Positions 47,793-60,619 of a stretch of 64,000 nucleotides of DNA are shown piece by piece (position 1 is the stretch's first letter; every line of letters begins with the position of its first letter). Origin of the DNA: Mytilus galloprovincialis (Eukaryota; Mollusca; Bivalvia; Mytilida; Mytilidae); assembly GCF_965363235.1 (NCBI RefSeq), contig NC_134839.1, forward strand, positions 96,181,743 through 96,245,742, given 5' to 3'. The notes below the pieces were generated by a model. The model was not told the origin of the DNA. It saw only the letters and a program-made list of their open reading frames with translations, and did no database searches. The translations under genes and the position numbers were made by a program.

Positions 47793-48293
47793 CTGAAATA
47801 AAAACATAAATGAAGTTTAAACAGAGTTTGAGTCATACGCATTGGGAAACGATGAAAAATTGTTATTATCATAACCCTAACTCAATTACCTATTAGAATC
47901 ACACTTTCACTGGATATTTGTTTTCTATAACATCTTCTTATTACCCAATACAGAATAAAACGTTCTATTTCTTGCAATATGTTTGTAGACAAATATAAAT
48001 GAGATTTTAGCACTTATAAGTGTATACCATTGTTATTTTGTAATAACTTTCTAACCTACTTTTGACAGTCAATATTTCATGATCAAAAACACCGATGAAT
48101 ACAATTTTTAGTTAAGATCATTCTCTTGGACTGCAAATGCGCCATATGGTCATTTTACCGTTGACCAGTTTAAGGTTAAGTGTTTCGGGTGCCATTTCAA
48201 TACACAAGTGAATAAAAAAGCACAACTTGTCGATGTTTCACTGGGACAATTAATGAAGTTTCTTTAGTTTCATTCGTTTTTTGCGTGTCTTAA

Positions 48294-48893
48294 GGTAGAT
48301 CATAAGTATACACTTTTTGAGACAGAATTTTCTTATAATGTGCCAAAATGAAGAGATTACTACGCTTTTTTCAAACATATAATTAAAAATATGGGCCACT
48401 ATGCTATTTTTCAAGCTATGAGTCGTTCAAAATTGCCTAAATTCGGTTTGATTGTTCATGAAAAAACACAGTTTGTGCATAAAAAAAATTCAATGAGATA
48501 GAATTTTGATATAAATTGTATTGTGAGAAGATAGGTTTTTATTATATGTTTTAAGAAAATAAAAATAAAAAATGGTGTCACCGAACTCGTTTTCTTGCTA
48601 CAAGTAAAAATAAAAAATGTCCCTATTAGTCCAGTATAAATTTTTTTACTAAAATAGTTATCTCCCCTTAAATGGCTCATTTTAAAAATAAATGATTCTA
48701 AAAAAAAAAACAAAATGATAATTGTTTGAATATTTTGAATAATACAATAGATCACCAAGTTTTCTTTATACAAATAAACAGTCTTACCATTAATTGCAAA
48801 TCTGGCTCCAAATTTGCAAATTGGGGCAAATAACTAGACCGATTTTGTTCTGTGATTGTACAATCCAAGATGGCGGTATGCCATGAATCTACC
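48294..48893. mobile_element. 600-bp TTAA-flanked MITE (piggyBac-like)
   Basis: Ends GGTAGATCATAAG and ATGAATCTACC, flanked by TTAA (48290-48293 and 48894-48897). Unit 4 near 59235-59250 has the uninterrupted site. It shares the GGTAG start and TTAA target with 37198-37911 but not its body. Lies in intron 3 of gene copy 3. Confidence 0.8.
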
Positions 48894-49293
48894 TTAAAGT
48901 AACTATAATGATAATTACGACTGTGCTCCTTATTATCACAAAAATTCCGAAAAAAAGGCCTTTATATGACGCCAAAGATGTTTATAACGTTATTTCGATT
49001 TTACAATTAATGAAAAGGAGTTTGGTTCAGGTGCAAATGAGACACTGGTTTCCAAAAGTTATTCAAACAGCGAACTGTGAAAAGCATCATAGAATTTAAG
49101 TATGGAACAGACATTAAACCACTGCAATAGTGACACCTGGATTCGAACAGATTGGTGTTTATTAGAACATACATGTTCTGGAAGATTACATTTAATTCAT
49201 TTTTTAAAGCAAACTTGTTTTACATTAATCTGTTCTATACACGGTTATATCTCGTATCTATTTGTTAAGACGTGAATAAACATGTACTCATAT

Positions 49294-49529
49294 ATAAAAA
49301 AAGAAGATGTGGTATGATTGTCAATGAGACAACAGTTACTGTCCACAAGAGACCAAAATGATACAGACATTAACAACTATAGGTCACCGTACGGTCTTCA
49401 ACAATGAGCAAAGCCCATACCGAATAGTCAGCTATAAAAGGCCCCGATAAGACATGGTAAAACAATTCAAACGAGAAAACTAACGGCCTTATTTACATAT
49501 AAAAAACCAAAACAAAAAAAAACAAAAAA
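49294..49529 (+). mobile_element. Retroposon-like repeat with 8-bp target duplication and A-rich tail
   Basis: Flanked by ACTCATAT (49286-49293 and 49530-49537). Begins with an A-rich start and GAAGATGTGGTATGATTG, contains TTAACAACTATAGGTCACCG and CAGCTATAAAAGGCCCCG, and ends in an A-rich tail. Unit 4 has the empty site near 59670. The duplication and the tail point to target-primed retroposition. No Pol III box was confirmed. Confidence 0.8.
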
Positions 49530-49598
49530 ACTCATATGTTGATTTTTAAAAGCCTTAATGGATGTTATACATTCCACATTCAATTATACTTACATAGT

Positions 49599-50123
49599 TT
49601 AACCTAAGCTGCTGGTCAATGAGTTTCCTGTGGCGTTTGTAATGTCCAAGAGAAGCAAAAATCCGAACACTGAAACAAGCATATTATGTCATATTTATTA
49701 TTGTTTTATATTGCATCATGAATATTTAAAATTTTAGCTCTATTCTTATACTTATTAATTTATCAAATATTTTTGCAGTGTACAAAGATTTTTCATATAT
49801 GATATGATTAATTTAAACTTTGAGTTGGAAAAGAGATAATAAAACTAAAGAGAATTTGTGGAATCTATAAATTTCAACGGTGCACGTTTGTGTTTACTAA
49901 TAACTAAATTAGACTTACAGTAGTTAAGAAGTTTGGCTCCTTTGAGTTGAGCTGTGGCAGTGTTTCCATAGTTGTACAGTCCTCTCTGTTGTGTGTAGGC
50001 ATTCAGTTGATTCTGGTAGTAAGCTGGGTATCCTGACTGGTATCCGGATTGGTATCCGTATTGCTGGGCCATGACGAAAGCAACAAGGCATGGGACCAGG
50101 ACAAGGATGATGGATTTGTTCAT
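49599..50123 (-). CDS. Secreted Tyr/Gln/Gly-rich 91-aa peptide, copy 3
   Basis: Exon 2 is 50141-49919 (ATG at 50123) and exon 3 is 49669-49594 (TAA at 49601-49599). The predicted protein differs from copy 1 at only two positions: Ala55 to Thr (NYGNTATAQ) and Leu78 to Ile (LLLLDITNATG). The signal peptide, GYQS repeats and NAT sequon are unchanged. Introns contain a private MITE and a retroposon, yet all splice sites are intact. Two first exons are present (ends at 50812 and 50633). Middle copy of the minus-strand tandem. Function unknown. Confidence 0.88.
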
Positions 50124-50632
50124 TTTGATAGTATTTGGTGACTAGAATTAAGAAATATTTAAATTTTCATTTATATGACAATGTAATGTGTGTTATTCTT
50201 ATAGTTATTCTTGCGAACGCTTAAATAATAACACGAATTATGCACTGACAGGCACTGTAACAAAATTGAAAGAAAAATAAATTTAAAAATAATAAATAAA
50301 TAAACAATTAACTAACAAATAAATCTGTATGTTCTTATACATATATTTTTGTGCACCAATATCGCAATGTTTAATACTGATGTAATAAGTATTTATTGTA
50401 AAACATCGTGTTAGCCTGCAACATCCATAAAAATAAAGATTCCTTGAAAATAATATAAAATATATTGAGATATCTTACAAAGCGACAAAATGTTCTAAAT
50501 GATGCTTCCGATAGACTTCATAAGTAAACGTGTTGAAATCATAGAAGAGGTAATCGTTGTGAATTTTATTTGAAGCATGAATGAAACATTTTGTTTGATA
50601 CGGATGGCATATAATTCAGCTTTAAGACTCAC

Positions 50633-50680
50633 CTGATATATCTGATTGAGAGTTATCATATACCTTTTTTCTTTTTATAA
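50633..50680 (-). promoter_or_regulatory. Second first-exon-like unit, copy 3
   Basis: TTATAAAAAG at 50680-50671 and a leader ending ATATATCAG|GTGAGT at 50633, again 179 bases from the first. Kept in the same place as in copy 2. Confidence 0.5.
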
Positions 50681-50811
50681 ATTTCATGATAAAAATATTA
50701 TGAATGGCAAGTTCAAATTGGTTAAATGGTTCTTCACCATGTTGATATTTGTGTAAGTTAAACAACAAAGTAAATCGTTGTTTTTAAATAAATTAAACAT
50801 CTAAGACTCAC

Positions 50812-50867
50812 CTGAGATATCTAATTGAGAGTTATCTGTATGAAATAATTCTGAAGGTCTTTATATA
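50812..50867 (-). promoter_or_regulatory. Core promoter and non-coding exon 1, copy 3
   Basis: TATATAAA at 50867-50860, leader AGTTATCT...CTCAATTAGATATCTCAG, then |GTGAGT (exon end 50812). Same spacing as copies 1, 2 and 4. Confidence 0.75.
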
Positions 50868-51414
50868 CTACCAAGGTTTACATTTTACAAGTTTACATCA
50901 TATACATAGGAAACACTTACATGTATTATATAGATTGATAGTATATGTAAGTCCATGTAATACATGTACATGTAGTTGTGCACTAGACAAGGAACTTATT
51001 TTGTATATACATAGACTTATTATCAACACTTTCAGATTTAGTAAGTTTTAGATTGATTTAAAAATAATGATCTTAATAGGTGTGGGATGCAATATGTAGA
51101 TAAAACATTTATACTGCTTCATCAGATCTAAGTAATTCCAGTTTGAATGTCAAGCATTTACACAAAATAAACACATACACAATTTGGAGGTTCTCGAAAA
51201 AATAATTGTGAACTGTATTTAGTGAGACGGCTACTTACAGCATATTCGCTATTTATAAATTAAAACATTTACAACAAAGTCATGAAGAATTCTTGTCTTG
51301 GCGGGCGTTTTCTACCTGTGACAGGAAAGTTTTGCGGATAATTACAGAAAATAAATAGAATGTTTTATGCAAATATTTTGCATTAAATTTTGAAATGGGT
51401 TTTGATTTGGCATA

Positions 51415-51830
51415 TTAAAGTATTCACGGGACTGATACATGTTCTACGATATCAGTACACTTGTCAGGTTGCAAGACAAGAACTATCATAGCATGTTATT
51501 TTGTTATGCCTCACTTATGAACATTATGTTTTTCGGTCTATGCGTTTGTTCATCCGTTTGTCCGTATGTTTTCTGCCAGTCCGTCCGTCCGTTCGTTCTT
51601 TCGTTCGTTCGTCCGTTCGTTTTTTCGTTCGTTCGTCCGTTTCGCTTTAGATTGAAGTTTTTGGTCAAGGTAGTTTTTGATGAAGTTAAAGTCCAATTGA
51701 TTTGAAAACTTGACACATGTTCCATATGATATTGACTCTATAATTTTAAAGCCAAAGTAGAGGTAAGACCGGTCCATTGATCAAAGGGATTGATAGAAGA
51801 AGTGGGGCACCCTTGTACTATGGACACATT
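51415..51830 (+). repeat. Dispersed repeat with (GTCC/GTTC)n core, unit 3
   Basis: Partner of 42130-42510. The microsatellite differs (TCGTTCGTTCGTCCGTTCG near 51600), while flanks such as TTGATGAAGTTAAAGTCCAA are shared. Confidence 0.65.
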
Positions 51831-54800
51831 CTTATTTATTTTTTTATTTTATTGGTTATTTTTTTCGCTTTCATAATTATTTTGGTCTCTAAAATATTTA
51901 CGGCAAAGGTCTCAACTTGTTTTCTAGTTGATGGCTATAGCGAAGAGCAATGTATATAGACCACTGTATAACTAAGTAGATGTGTCAATTTGCTCTACAG
52001 TTTCTGTTTCATAGTTCTCTTGTATATTTAGACTTTAGATTTGATGACTTTTGGTAGAATTGAGATAGAAAAAGACTAAGAAAGTCTTTGGATTTTGTAA
52101 AAACAACAGTTTTGACAAAGCAAAGTAGGAATTCAGTTCCAGCAAGTGCATTTTTTAATGATAACTTTTGTGTTTCAAATATAACACAAAAAGTTTTTTT
52201 TATGGGAAGCATATTCCTAACAGGAAATATTTCTTTTTTGTGACACAAATTTACTGACACCGGACATTCAAAATTGTCCCTTTACACATTTTCATTGCAG
52301 TTTTTAGAATTCTATCATGCAGTACTACTTATGTATGTTTCACTTTTCACCTCTTTTGCAATATGTAACAACTTTGCACTTTAATATAATTGGATCTTCA
52401 AATGAAATTTTCTCAGTCAGATTATGGTTCTATAGAAACCTACAAAAATAAAACTACATATTAAATCACAAGACAAGTACCTCAAAATTGTAGTTCAAAC
52501 CTAGTACTGTAAAATAATGGTACTGACTTAGTTTAGGTTTAAGTATTAAAATATTACAATATGCAATTTCACTAAATTTTATCACATTTTACCTTCATTT
52601 TTTAAGCCTTACAGGAAAGCCTTTGTCCTAATCGATACTTAGCTTAAAACAGTATGATAATATTACTCTATTTTTTTTTTAATTTTGTGATTATTTCGGA
52701 AAAGAAGCGAATATGAAATTTTGTATTTTCATATTGTATTAATATGTGAAAATCCAAATGAAATATATCGGAAAAAAAACCACCATGAAAGTTACTATAT
52801 TTCTTGATGGTTTTTTTAGTTTTTTAATAAACATTGACTTTGTATCAATATTTCAAGGACAAATAAATGTATTGTAAGCCACTAAAGTTATACCCTACCA
52901 TACATGTAACATGTTTGGACAGAGAAGACGGAAAATAGCATGCATAACTTTAAAACGAACCTATTATAAAGTTTTCACGAAACAATGATTTTATGATACA
53001 TTTGTAATAACAAAGTCATGAGAGAAGTAACTCATACAAATTCAATGTATGAGTAATGAAAAGAGAGCTATGAAGGTATTCACACAACGATGATATATAG
53101 TCTTAATGAAGCAATTTTTAACATCCTTTGAACTATTGAAAAATAAAATAACAAAAATACCGAATTTATAGTTATTATATGAATTAAAAAACTAAAAATT
53201 GACACAGTCAACAGATGCCATCAAGGTGTACATCGTCCATATATTGGTTACTTTGAGAAGATTTGAATGTATATGTCGACATGAAGTAAATAAAAACAAA
53301 AATTAGCAGAATTACATTTGAAACGAAAATTCTTTGAAGCATCTTGAATGTCAATGTGCAAGAATAAAATATCAAATTACAAATTTTCATTAAATGTAAC
53401 CTGTTCAAATCTGTAAAGACTTCGTTTTTTATTTGTTTTCATGTTCAGTTTGAGACCGGTAAGACTTCACAAATCATATTTATTTTAAAAAATCATCACT
53501 AAACAAATAAAATTCTTGAGAAACATATTAAGGATTCAGAAATAAAGAAAGTTGCTTTTACTGATATTTATCCCTGTATGTATGTCGCCTCTTGAAAAAA
53601 AAAAACAAATGCAAAGACTGAGAGCAGATTTCGACCTTAACATAATTATCGATTGATTTGATATACAATCTTATATTGTAAGCACAATGAAAACATGTTC
53701 TGTAAATTATCGAATTTGCGTTTTATTCTCACATCATCAAAATTGTGTCTTATTCTCTAATTTTTTAAATTATAGCTCATGACTTAGAACTTATCCTAAA
53801 AAAATGAACAAATGGCATATACTGTATAACTTAAAATACCCATGCCTATGATACACTATTTTCACCCAATAATCTACTTATTTCACCTGGCCCAAAGGTC
53901 TAGTGAGAGCTTTTTAAGGGCATCACTAGGCGTCCGCTGTCTCTAAATATTCCGTAAACTTTCATCATAAATCACTTGACCGGATAGAAACCAAACTTGG
54001 CCACAAACATCCTTATTGCTTCGCATCACGGTGTGGAGCTATTAGTTTCAGTCGAAATACATGCCATCTTGAATATTTTTTTTTATCACGTATAGATTGT
54101 GATTGGCTGCATTATAATGAGGCTGAGATACAGCAACAGCTATTGGCTTAAATGAGAGAAAGAATTACAGACTTTTCTCGTCCAGGATAAGACATCAAAT
54201 GCCGGAAAATTAACTATGTGTATTTCAGTTCCGATCAACTGTCATTAATTCATGTTCGTTTTATTATGCATACATTTCACAGATAAATTCAATATTGAAA
54301 TATCAATTATTAATACGTGTTTATTACTCTTCAATTTGCACGATTTGCTTTGCTAAACAATGTTCCTATACAATGTTTACAAAAATGCATTATCTGTATT
54401 TTATAACTTCTGACAATATAGGCACACCTCCAGAAAGGCACACCTCAAGAGTCGTGTCTAATTTTATAATTGTTTTAATTTTCAACAAGAAATTTAATTT
54501 TTTTAAAAGCATGGGTGTATAACGCACACTCTTAAAGTACATCCATTTTATATCAATCAATATCTAGAAATACCACATTTCCAATACTAATTTAACAACC
54601 ACATGCACACATATAACCTTAAATTAGTGTAAAGCGAAGCAGTCCATAGATTTTTAGAAAGCTAAAACTTGTGGTATTTAGTTTCTTTAATATGTTTGGT
54701 GATCCTACCTGCCAACCGATATGGCCGCAAAGGTTAATCATAGTAATTTTACTTAAAACGCAAATATTGTTGTTTATTATATTGTTACAAAAAATGTAAC

Positions 54801-55247
54801 TTTTGAGGATAAGAAAATCCGATCCGAAATGAACTGTGAAAATTTACATTTTTTATAAGAAAACTGTAAGACAGCTTCCTTTAGGAGTTATTGTCGTAAA
54901 ATGGTTCATTTTGAGATAACCATTAAAATCTTTAATTACACATAAAGTGAAACTGTAAATAGCAAAATGATAAGCAGGATCAGACCTATAATTCACTTAA
55001 TTTTGTCGTTTTTGTCAGTCGTATCTTGAATGAGTAATTGCCCTTAAATGATGTTTTATCCATTTCGGTATTTTATTTGGAAACTAGAGTTGACAGGGAA
55101 AAACTATAAAGAGGGCTCTATAAACAGCCTAAACAAGTGTCACGACAAATCTACATATTAGTCAACGCTCCTTTTTAAGAAGTTGTTGCCCTTGAAATAT
55201 GCATTTTACTCATGTTTGTGTATTTAAGGAACTAAACTATATATATG

Positions 55248-56698
55248 TTGTGTACAAGTTATCATTTTGTACAAATTATAATTCGTACAAAAATATTGTA
55301 CAAATTATAATTTGTATTTTGACTTTGTACAAACTATAATTTGTACAAAACGTGCCTGTACAAATTACATATTGTACAAAATTTGACCAAAATTCACTTA
55401 TAACTTGTACAACAGTTTTAAATATGAATTTTGGTGAAAAATGCATTGATTCACACAATAGAATTGTAATTAACTGACCACACACTAAATCTTATTAACA
55501 AAATACACCGTTTTTACACAATAACAGAAGGCAGAGTGAGAGAAAAAAAAAGGTAAACAAATAGGATTTTTTTCAAATTTTTTATACATTAACTACTTTT
55601 TCTTAAAAAAATATCATTCAGTAGTACTGCTTGATTAGTTCTTATCGTTATTTTAAGGATTTTTGTTTTATTCAGAAGCTTTGCAAAAACGATTATAGTG
55701 AAAGATCGTGTACATAATTTTGATGATCGTGAAAAGGATCCCAAAAGATTTGTTGCCACTTATTCTTTATTTTAAAAAGTCCATGAAAACAATCAAATCT
55801 TTCTTTAAACAAGTGATAATTTATATTTGTAATTGGTACATCAAAAGATTGGATTTACATGACTTATTCCGCTTCACTTTTTTTTGTGAAAAGATTGATG
55901 GTTCAATGCCATTGCGTCTGATGATTTTATTATACTACACCAACTAGTTTTCTTATAAAATAAAAGTCTGTCTGTCTGTTCTGCATACGTTTTATGTTGT
56001 TTTTAAAATTTAGATTGTCTCAACTGATTTCCGTTAATATAAGTTTTATGCACAGTCATAGATATTTATAAAACAAAGATCCTTGTTGAAAAAAAAAACA
56101 TTGATAAAAAACCGGCAGAAAAACAACTGACATATTCCTGACTTTAGCATAGTCATATTCCTAACCAAATGGGGTGTTTAATCTCGCTTTCTTTCTGGGA
56201 TATTTATTTGTCTAAAAGTCTAACTGAAGCAGTGAAATACACATGTTTATTCACAGCAACGGTTCCTGAGCTTCAACGTTCGCTATGTGAAGTAGTTAAA
56301 ATGCCTGTAAAACATGTCGTCATTGATTTTAGAGTCAAAAGATGGTTTGCAATACCTGATTCCATAAATCACTAGATCACCTGTTCAACGAATGATAAAG
56401 ACCTACTTTTGAATTTCGTAACTTAGGTGTACTGTGTGGTCATTTAATAGCAATTCAATGATGTGTATAAATGCTTTTTTCACCAAAATCCATATGATAA
56501 ATTATTGTACAAGTTATAAGTGATTTTTTGTCCATTTTTGTACATATTGTAATTTGTACAAGCACTTTTTGTACAAATTACAATTTGTACAAAGTCAAAC
56601 TACAAATTATAATTTGTACAATATTTTTGTACAAATTATAATTTGTACAATATTTTTGTACAAATTATAATTTGTACAAAATGATAACTTGTACACAA
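55248..56698. mobile_element. 1.45 kb TIR element with TTGTACAA palindrome arrays at both ends
   Basis: Long TIRs of about 250 bp start TTGTGTACAAGTTATCATTT and are filled with units of TTGTACAAATTATAATTTGT plus ACAA type, that is 24-bp palindromes. Unit 2 near 45610-45625 gives the empty site. The target duplication is not clean (left TATATATG, right TATACAGA). Interior 55500-56430 is AT-rich; the open stretches 55708-55947 and 56169-56375 show no recognised domain. Same plan as the element at 2008-5759 with a different palindrome. Confidence 0.85.
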
Positions 56699-56938
56699 TA
56701 TACAGATAGATTATAAAAAGCCTATGATGGTCTGAGCTACATACAGGTCAAATAATTCAACTCTTTTTGAGACTTATCGTCCTTTAAAGACAATGTATTT
56801 CCATAGTTTTTTTTATAGAAACAATTATCTTTAATAGACCGTGGAAGACACTCATGGGTCAAGTTGTTTAATACCTCCGTAGTAGTGTTGTTTACAGAAA
56901 AAATAATCAGCACGACAATATCTACTCAGAGATCAATA

Positions 56939-57129
56939 GTTATCAAAGGTACCAGAATTATAATTCAATACGCCAGACGCGCGTTTCGTCTACATAAGAC
57001 TCATCAGTGACGCTCAGATCAAAATAGTTTTAAAGCCAAACAAGTACAAAGTTGAAGAGCATTGAGGACCCAAAATTCCAAAAAGTTGTGCCAAATACGG
57101 CTAAGGTAATCTATTCCTGGGATAAGAAA
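56939..57129 (+). mobile_element. SINE-like element with 7-bp target duplication
   Basis: Flanked by ATCAATA (56932-56938 and 57130-57136); unit 2 near 45815 has the empty site. Head GTTATCAAAGGTACCAG, body GCCAGACGCGCGTTTCGTC and ATCAGTGACGCTCAGATC, tail AGGTAATCTATTCCTGGG. Other copies: 618-771 (minus), 31436-31612 and 31768-31935. Confidence 0.8.
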
Positions 57130-58486
57130 ATCAATATGACCGAAATTGGCAGTCGACACTTGAAAGTAGTTATAGCTACTTATGTATTGAATGATGAATG
57201 TTTTATCCATTTTTTCTCTTGCTAAAAACTATCAGAAACATTCTTATTATGCACACTGATTTTGGCCAAAGTGAACTATACAGAATCCTTGGATAATCTT
57301 TATTTATAAGTAGCGAATATACCTTCGCATTTGATTCATTATACTTAGGTTAACGTACCTGTGTAATAAACCAGTTGAGAGTAGATAAAAATTGAAAGTT
57401 TCCACTATTACCTACTGAAGCCTGGCAAGTTTAAAATTTAATACAACGAGAGGATTTTAAACATTGACGAAAGATCGCAAATACACAATATCTTCTAAAT
57501 TGAAGTCATTAATTAACTGAAATAATTTGACAACACAAAGCAAACATGTACATGTCTCCTTCATAATTTCACCAGTTCGACCTTAAAAGCTGGGATATGT
57601 AGGGGGAACTGAGTGCTGAAAAACGAGTTTACTGTAGTGGTCAATTCAGTCAATTCTATTATTGTATGAGTAATATGCAATCATGTATAAAAATAGATCA
57701 AACACTCGTTCTTCAATTTTCAAGCGATATAGTTTTAGAGTGGGCAGGTTGTTCGTTCATTAGTGTTTATTCACCAATGCTTGGCGTCACAAAATGAATT
57801 ATCCGTACTAGATACTTAGTTGAAAAGACACGTCAGTTGTGGTTTACTGATGTTTATTCTGCAAACTATTCTCATCCACACCCATTTGTATCCCGTACAA
57901 TCCTCAGGAGTGGATGGGGCATGTCGATCCTTTTGTGGTTGGGATGAGCAACTGAGACATCCAGTAACCCGCCATGTTAGTGTATTTGTAATATCAAAAA
58001 CAAATATTCATCGGTGTTACGTTATTTCACGGAAAAGGAAATAGAGTTGAGAATTATCTAATACATTGTCTACAGGAGTTTTAATCGAATATGTTAAAAG
58101 AATCAACGTCTGATCACTTGCATACTAGAAATTACAATTATACCACCAATTTTGCATCTATTTCATCACAATATCTCGACCTTATCATATATCATTAACC
58201 TGAAAACCTAGTGATGACCTTTTTCAGGGGCTCGTCCCTACCACACATTACATAGAATTTCTGGATTTGTATGGACAACGGATAATTATCAAATTCGTAT
58301 GATTTGCGATAACTTATGTGATGATTAATGTTGAAAATTGCATTTGAATCATCAGGATAAACTATATACAGGTGAATTAATTCAACATAGAATTGATAGA
58401 AAATGAAAAAAATCTGTACTCTTAAATATCTTGAGCGAGTCTTTCTAGTATCCCATATATACACACGAAGTAATTATTACAATTTT

Positions 58487-58706
58487 TTTATTTAAGTATT
58501 TATTAAAATAAATTGTACAAGATTTTAACATAAACTACTGCACATCGGTTTAGACACACTTATCATTCAGTATTATTATTATTCTCCACACTTGACAAAA
58601 TTGGAACGATGAAACGTCATATTTTCTAGATATACAGGTCGGACAGGAAGCTGAAGTTATCTTCGAGTAGCATCTAAGCTTTAGCTGAATATGTATGAAT
58701 CATCTT
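58487..58706 (-). other. 3'UTR exon and polyadenylation signal, copy 4
   Basis: Starts at 58706 on the minus strand after TTTCAG; AATAAA at 58492-58487. Confidence 0.65.
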
Positions 58707-59746
58707 CTGAAATAAAAAAACATTAATGAAGTTTAACCAATGTTTCAGTCATACTAGTACGTATCCGAAAACGATGAAAGATTGGTATTATGTTTAATTT
58801 ATTATTATTATTAGTATTACCCTAACTTGATCACCTATTAGAATCACACTTTCACTGGATATTTGTTATCTATAATAACATTTAATTTTTCTTATTTTTT
58901 TTCAGTAAAGAATAAAAAGTTATATTTCTTGCAATTTGTTTGTAGACAAATATAAATGAGATTTTAGCACTTATGAGTGTAAAATTGTGATTTGGTTACA
59001 ATCAATTTTTCATGATTAAAACACTAATGAACAACAATATAGAGATACAATTTCAAGCTAATATCATTTTCTTTGACTGCTAGTGCGACATATATCATTT
59101 TGCCGTTGACCAGTTTAAGGTTAAGTGTTTCGGGTGCCATTGCAAACACATATAAATGAAAAAGCACAACGTGACGATATTTCATTGGGACAATTAATGA
59201 AGTTTCCGTAGTTTCTTTCTTTTTTTTATATGTTTTAAAGTAACTATATTGATAATCACGCTGCTGAATGCGCTCCTTATAATCACAAGAATTACGAAAA
59301 AGCTTTATGTGACGCCAAAGATGTTTATAACGTAAAAGGTGACCGATTTGTTTATAAAAATAAAACCTCAAAGATTTATAACGTAAAAAGTGGAAACCAA
59401 AGACTTCCTCTATTTAATCGTAATTTCGATTTTACAATTAATGAACATGAGATTGGTGTAGGTTCAAATAGGACACTGGTTTCGAAAAGGTATTCAAACA
59501 GCGACTTGTGAAAAGCATCATAGAATTTAAGTACAGAACAGATTGCTGTTTTCTGGAACATACATGTACTGGTATATTACATTAGTTCATATTTTTTAAG
59601 CATCTTGTTTTTCATTAATATGTTCTATACATGGTTAATCTCGTTACTATTAGTTAAGTCATGAATAAACATGTACCTGTAGGTTGATTTAAAAAATAAA
59701 AGAATTTGGATGTTAGACAATTCACATTCAATTATACTTACATAGT

Positions 59747-60275
59747 TTAACCCAAACTGCTGGTCAATGAGTTTCCTGTGGCGTTTGTAATGTCCAAAAG
59801 AAGCAAGAATCCGAACACTGAAACAAGCATATCATGTCAAATGATTATTGTTTTATATTGTATCATGACAAAAAAATATTTGAAATATTAGCTCTATTCT
59901 TATACTTATTAATTTATAAAATGTTTTTGCAGTGTTTAAATATTTTTTATATATGATGTACTAGATTTAAACTTTGAGTTGGAAAATAGATAATGAAAAT
60001 AAAGAGAATTTGTGGGATTTATAACTGAAATAGGTACGTTTGTGTTTACTTATAACTAAATTAGACTTACAGTAGTTAAGAAGTTTGGCTCCTTTGAGTT
60101 GAGCTGTGGCAGCGTTTCCATAGTTGTACAGTCCTCTCTGTTGTGTGTAGGCATTAAGTTGATTCTGGTAGTAAGCTGGGTATCCTGACTGGTATCCGGA
60201 TTGGTATCCGTATTGCTGGGCCATGACGAAAGCAACAAGGCATGGGACCAGGACAAGGATGATGGATTTGTTCAT
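59747..60275 (-). CDS. Secreted Tyr/Gln/Gly-rich 91-aa peptide, copy 4
   Basis: Exon 2 is 60293-60071 (ATG at 60275) and exon 3 starts at 59817 (TAA at 59749-59747). The predicted protein is identical to copy 1 except Leu78 to Ile, shared with copy 3. The signal peptide, GYQSGYQSGYPAYY, KGAKLLNY, LFGFLLLLD and NAT sequon are intact. Its first intron is enlarged to about 2.6 kb by the TA-flanked element 60620-62763, so the promoter sits at 62911-62966. Only one first exon is seen here. Function unknown. Confidence 0.87.
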
Positions 60276-60619
60276 TTTGATGGTTTTTGGTGACTAGAAT
60301 TAAGAAATATTTTGATATTCACTTAATATGACAATGTAATTTGTGTTAAGAAAGATAATCTTGTGAAGAAAGTTTTACTTGCACGCTTAAATAATAACAA
60401 AATGTAACAAAATTGATAGAAAAATAATAATTAAAAAATTTAAAACAACCAACAACCAAATAAATAAAGTATTTTAAGGAATCTTTATTGTTTTAGGATT
60501 ATGTTTGCCTAACACAATGACTTAAAATAAAGATTTATTGAAGATAAGATACAATATATTGAGATACCTTACAAATCTTCCAAAAAAAAAGCTGTAAAAT
60601 ATGCTTCATATAGACATTA

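Larger units (their letters stand above)
45990..57300 (-). repeat. Tandem unit 3 of the peptide-gene array
   Basis: Same order as unit 2: downstream block with GATGAGCATCTGAGACATCC, 3'UTR exon, exon 3, exon 2, two first exons, then upstream spacer with the (GTCC)n repeat. Private insertions: about 46955-47400, 48294-48893, 49294-49529, 55248-56698 and 56939-57129. No gene other than copy 3. Confidence 0.75.

Noticed and set aside
48456-48773. 105-codon minus-strand open frame rich in Phe and Ile
   Set aside because: Lies wholly in the 600-bp TTAA MITE and reflects its A/T-rich composition.
56169-56375. 68-codon open frame inside the palindrome-array element
   Set aside because: No transposase or other motif seen and the length is near chance, so it is not called a gene.
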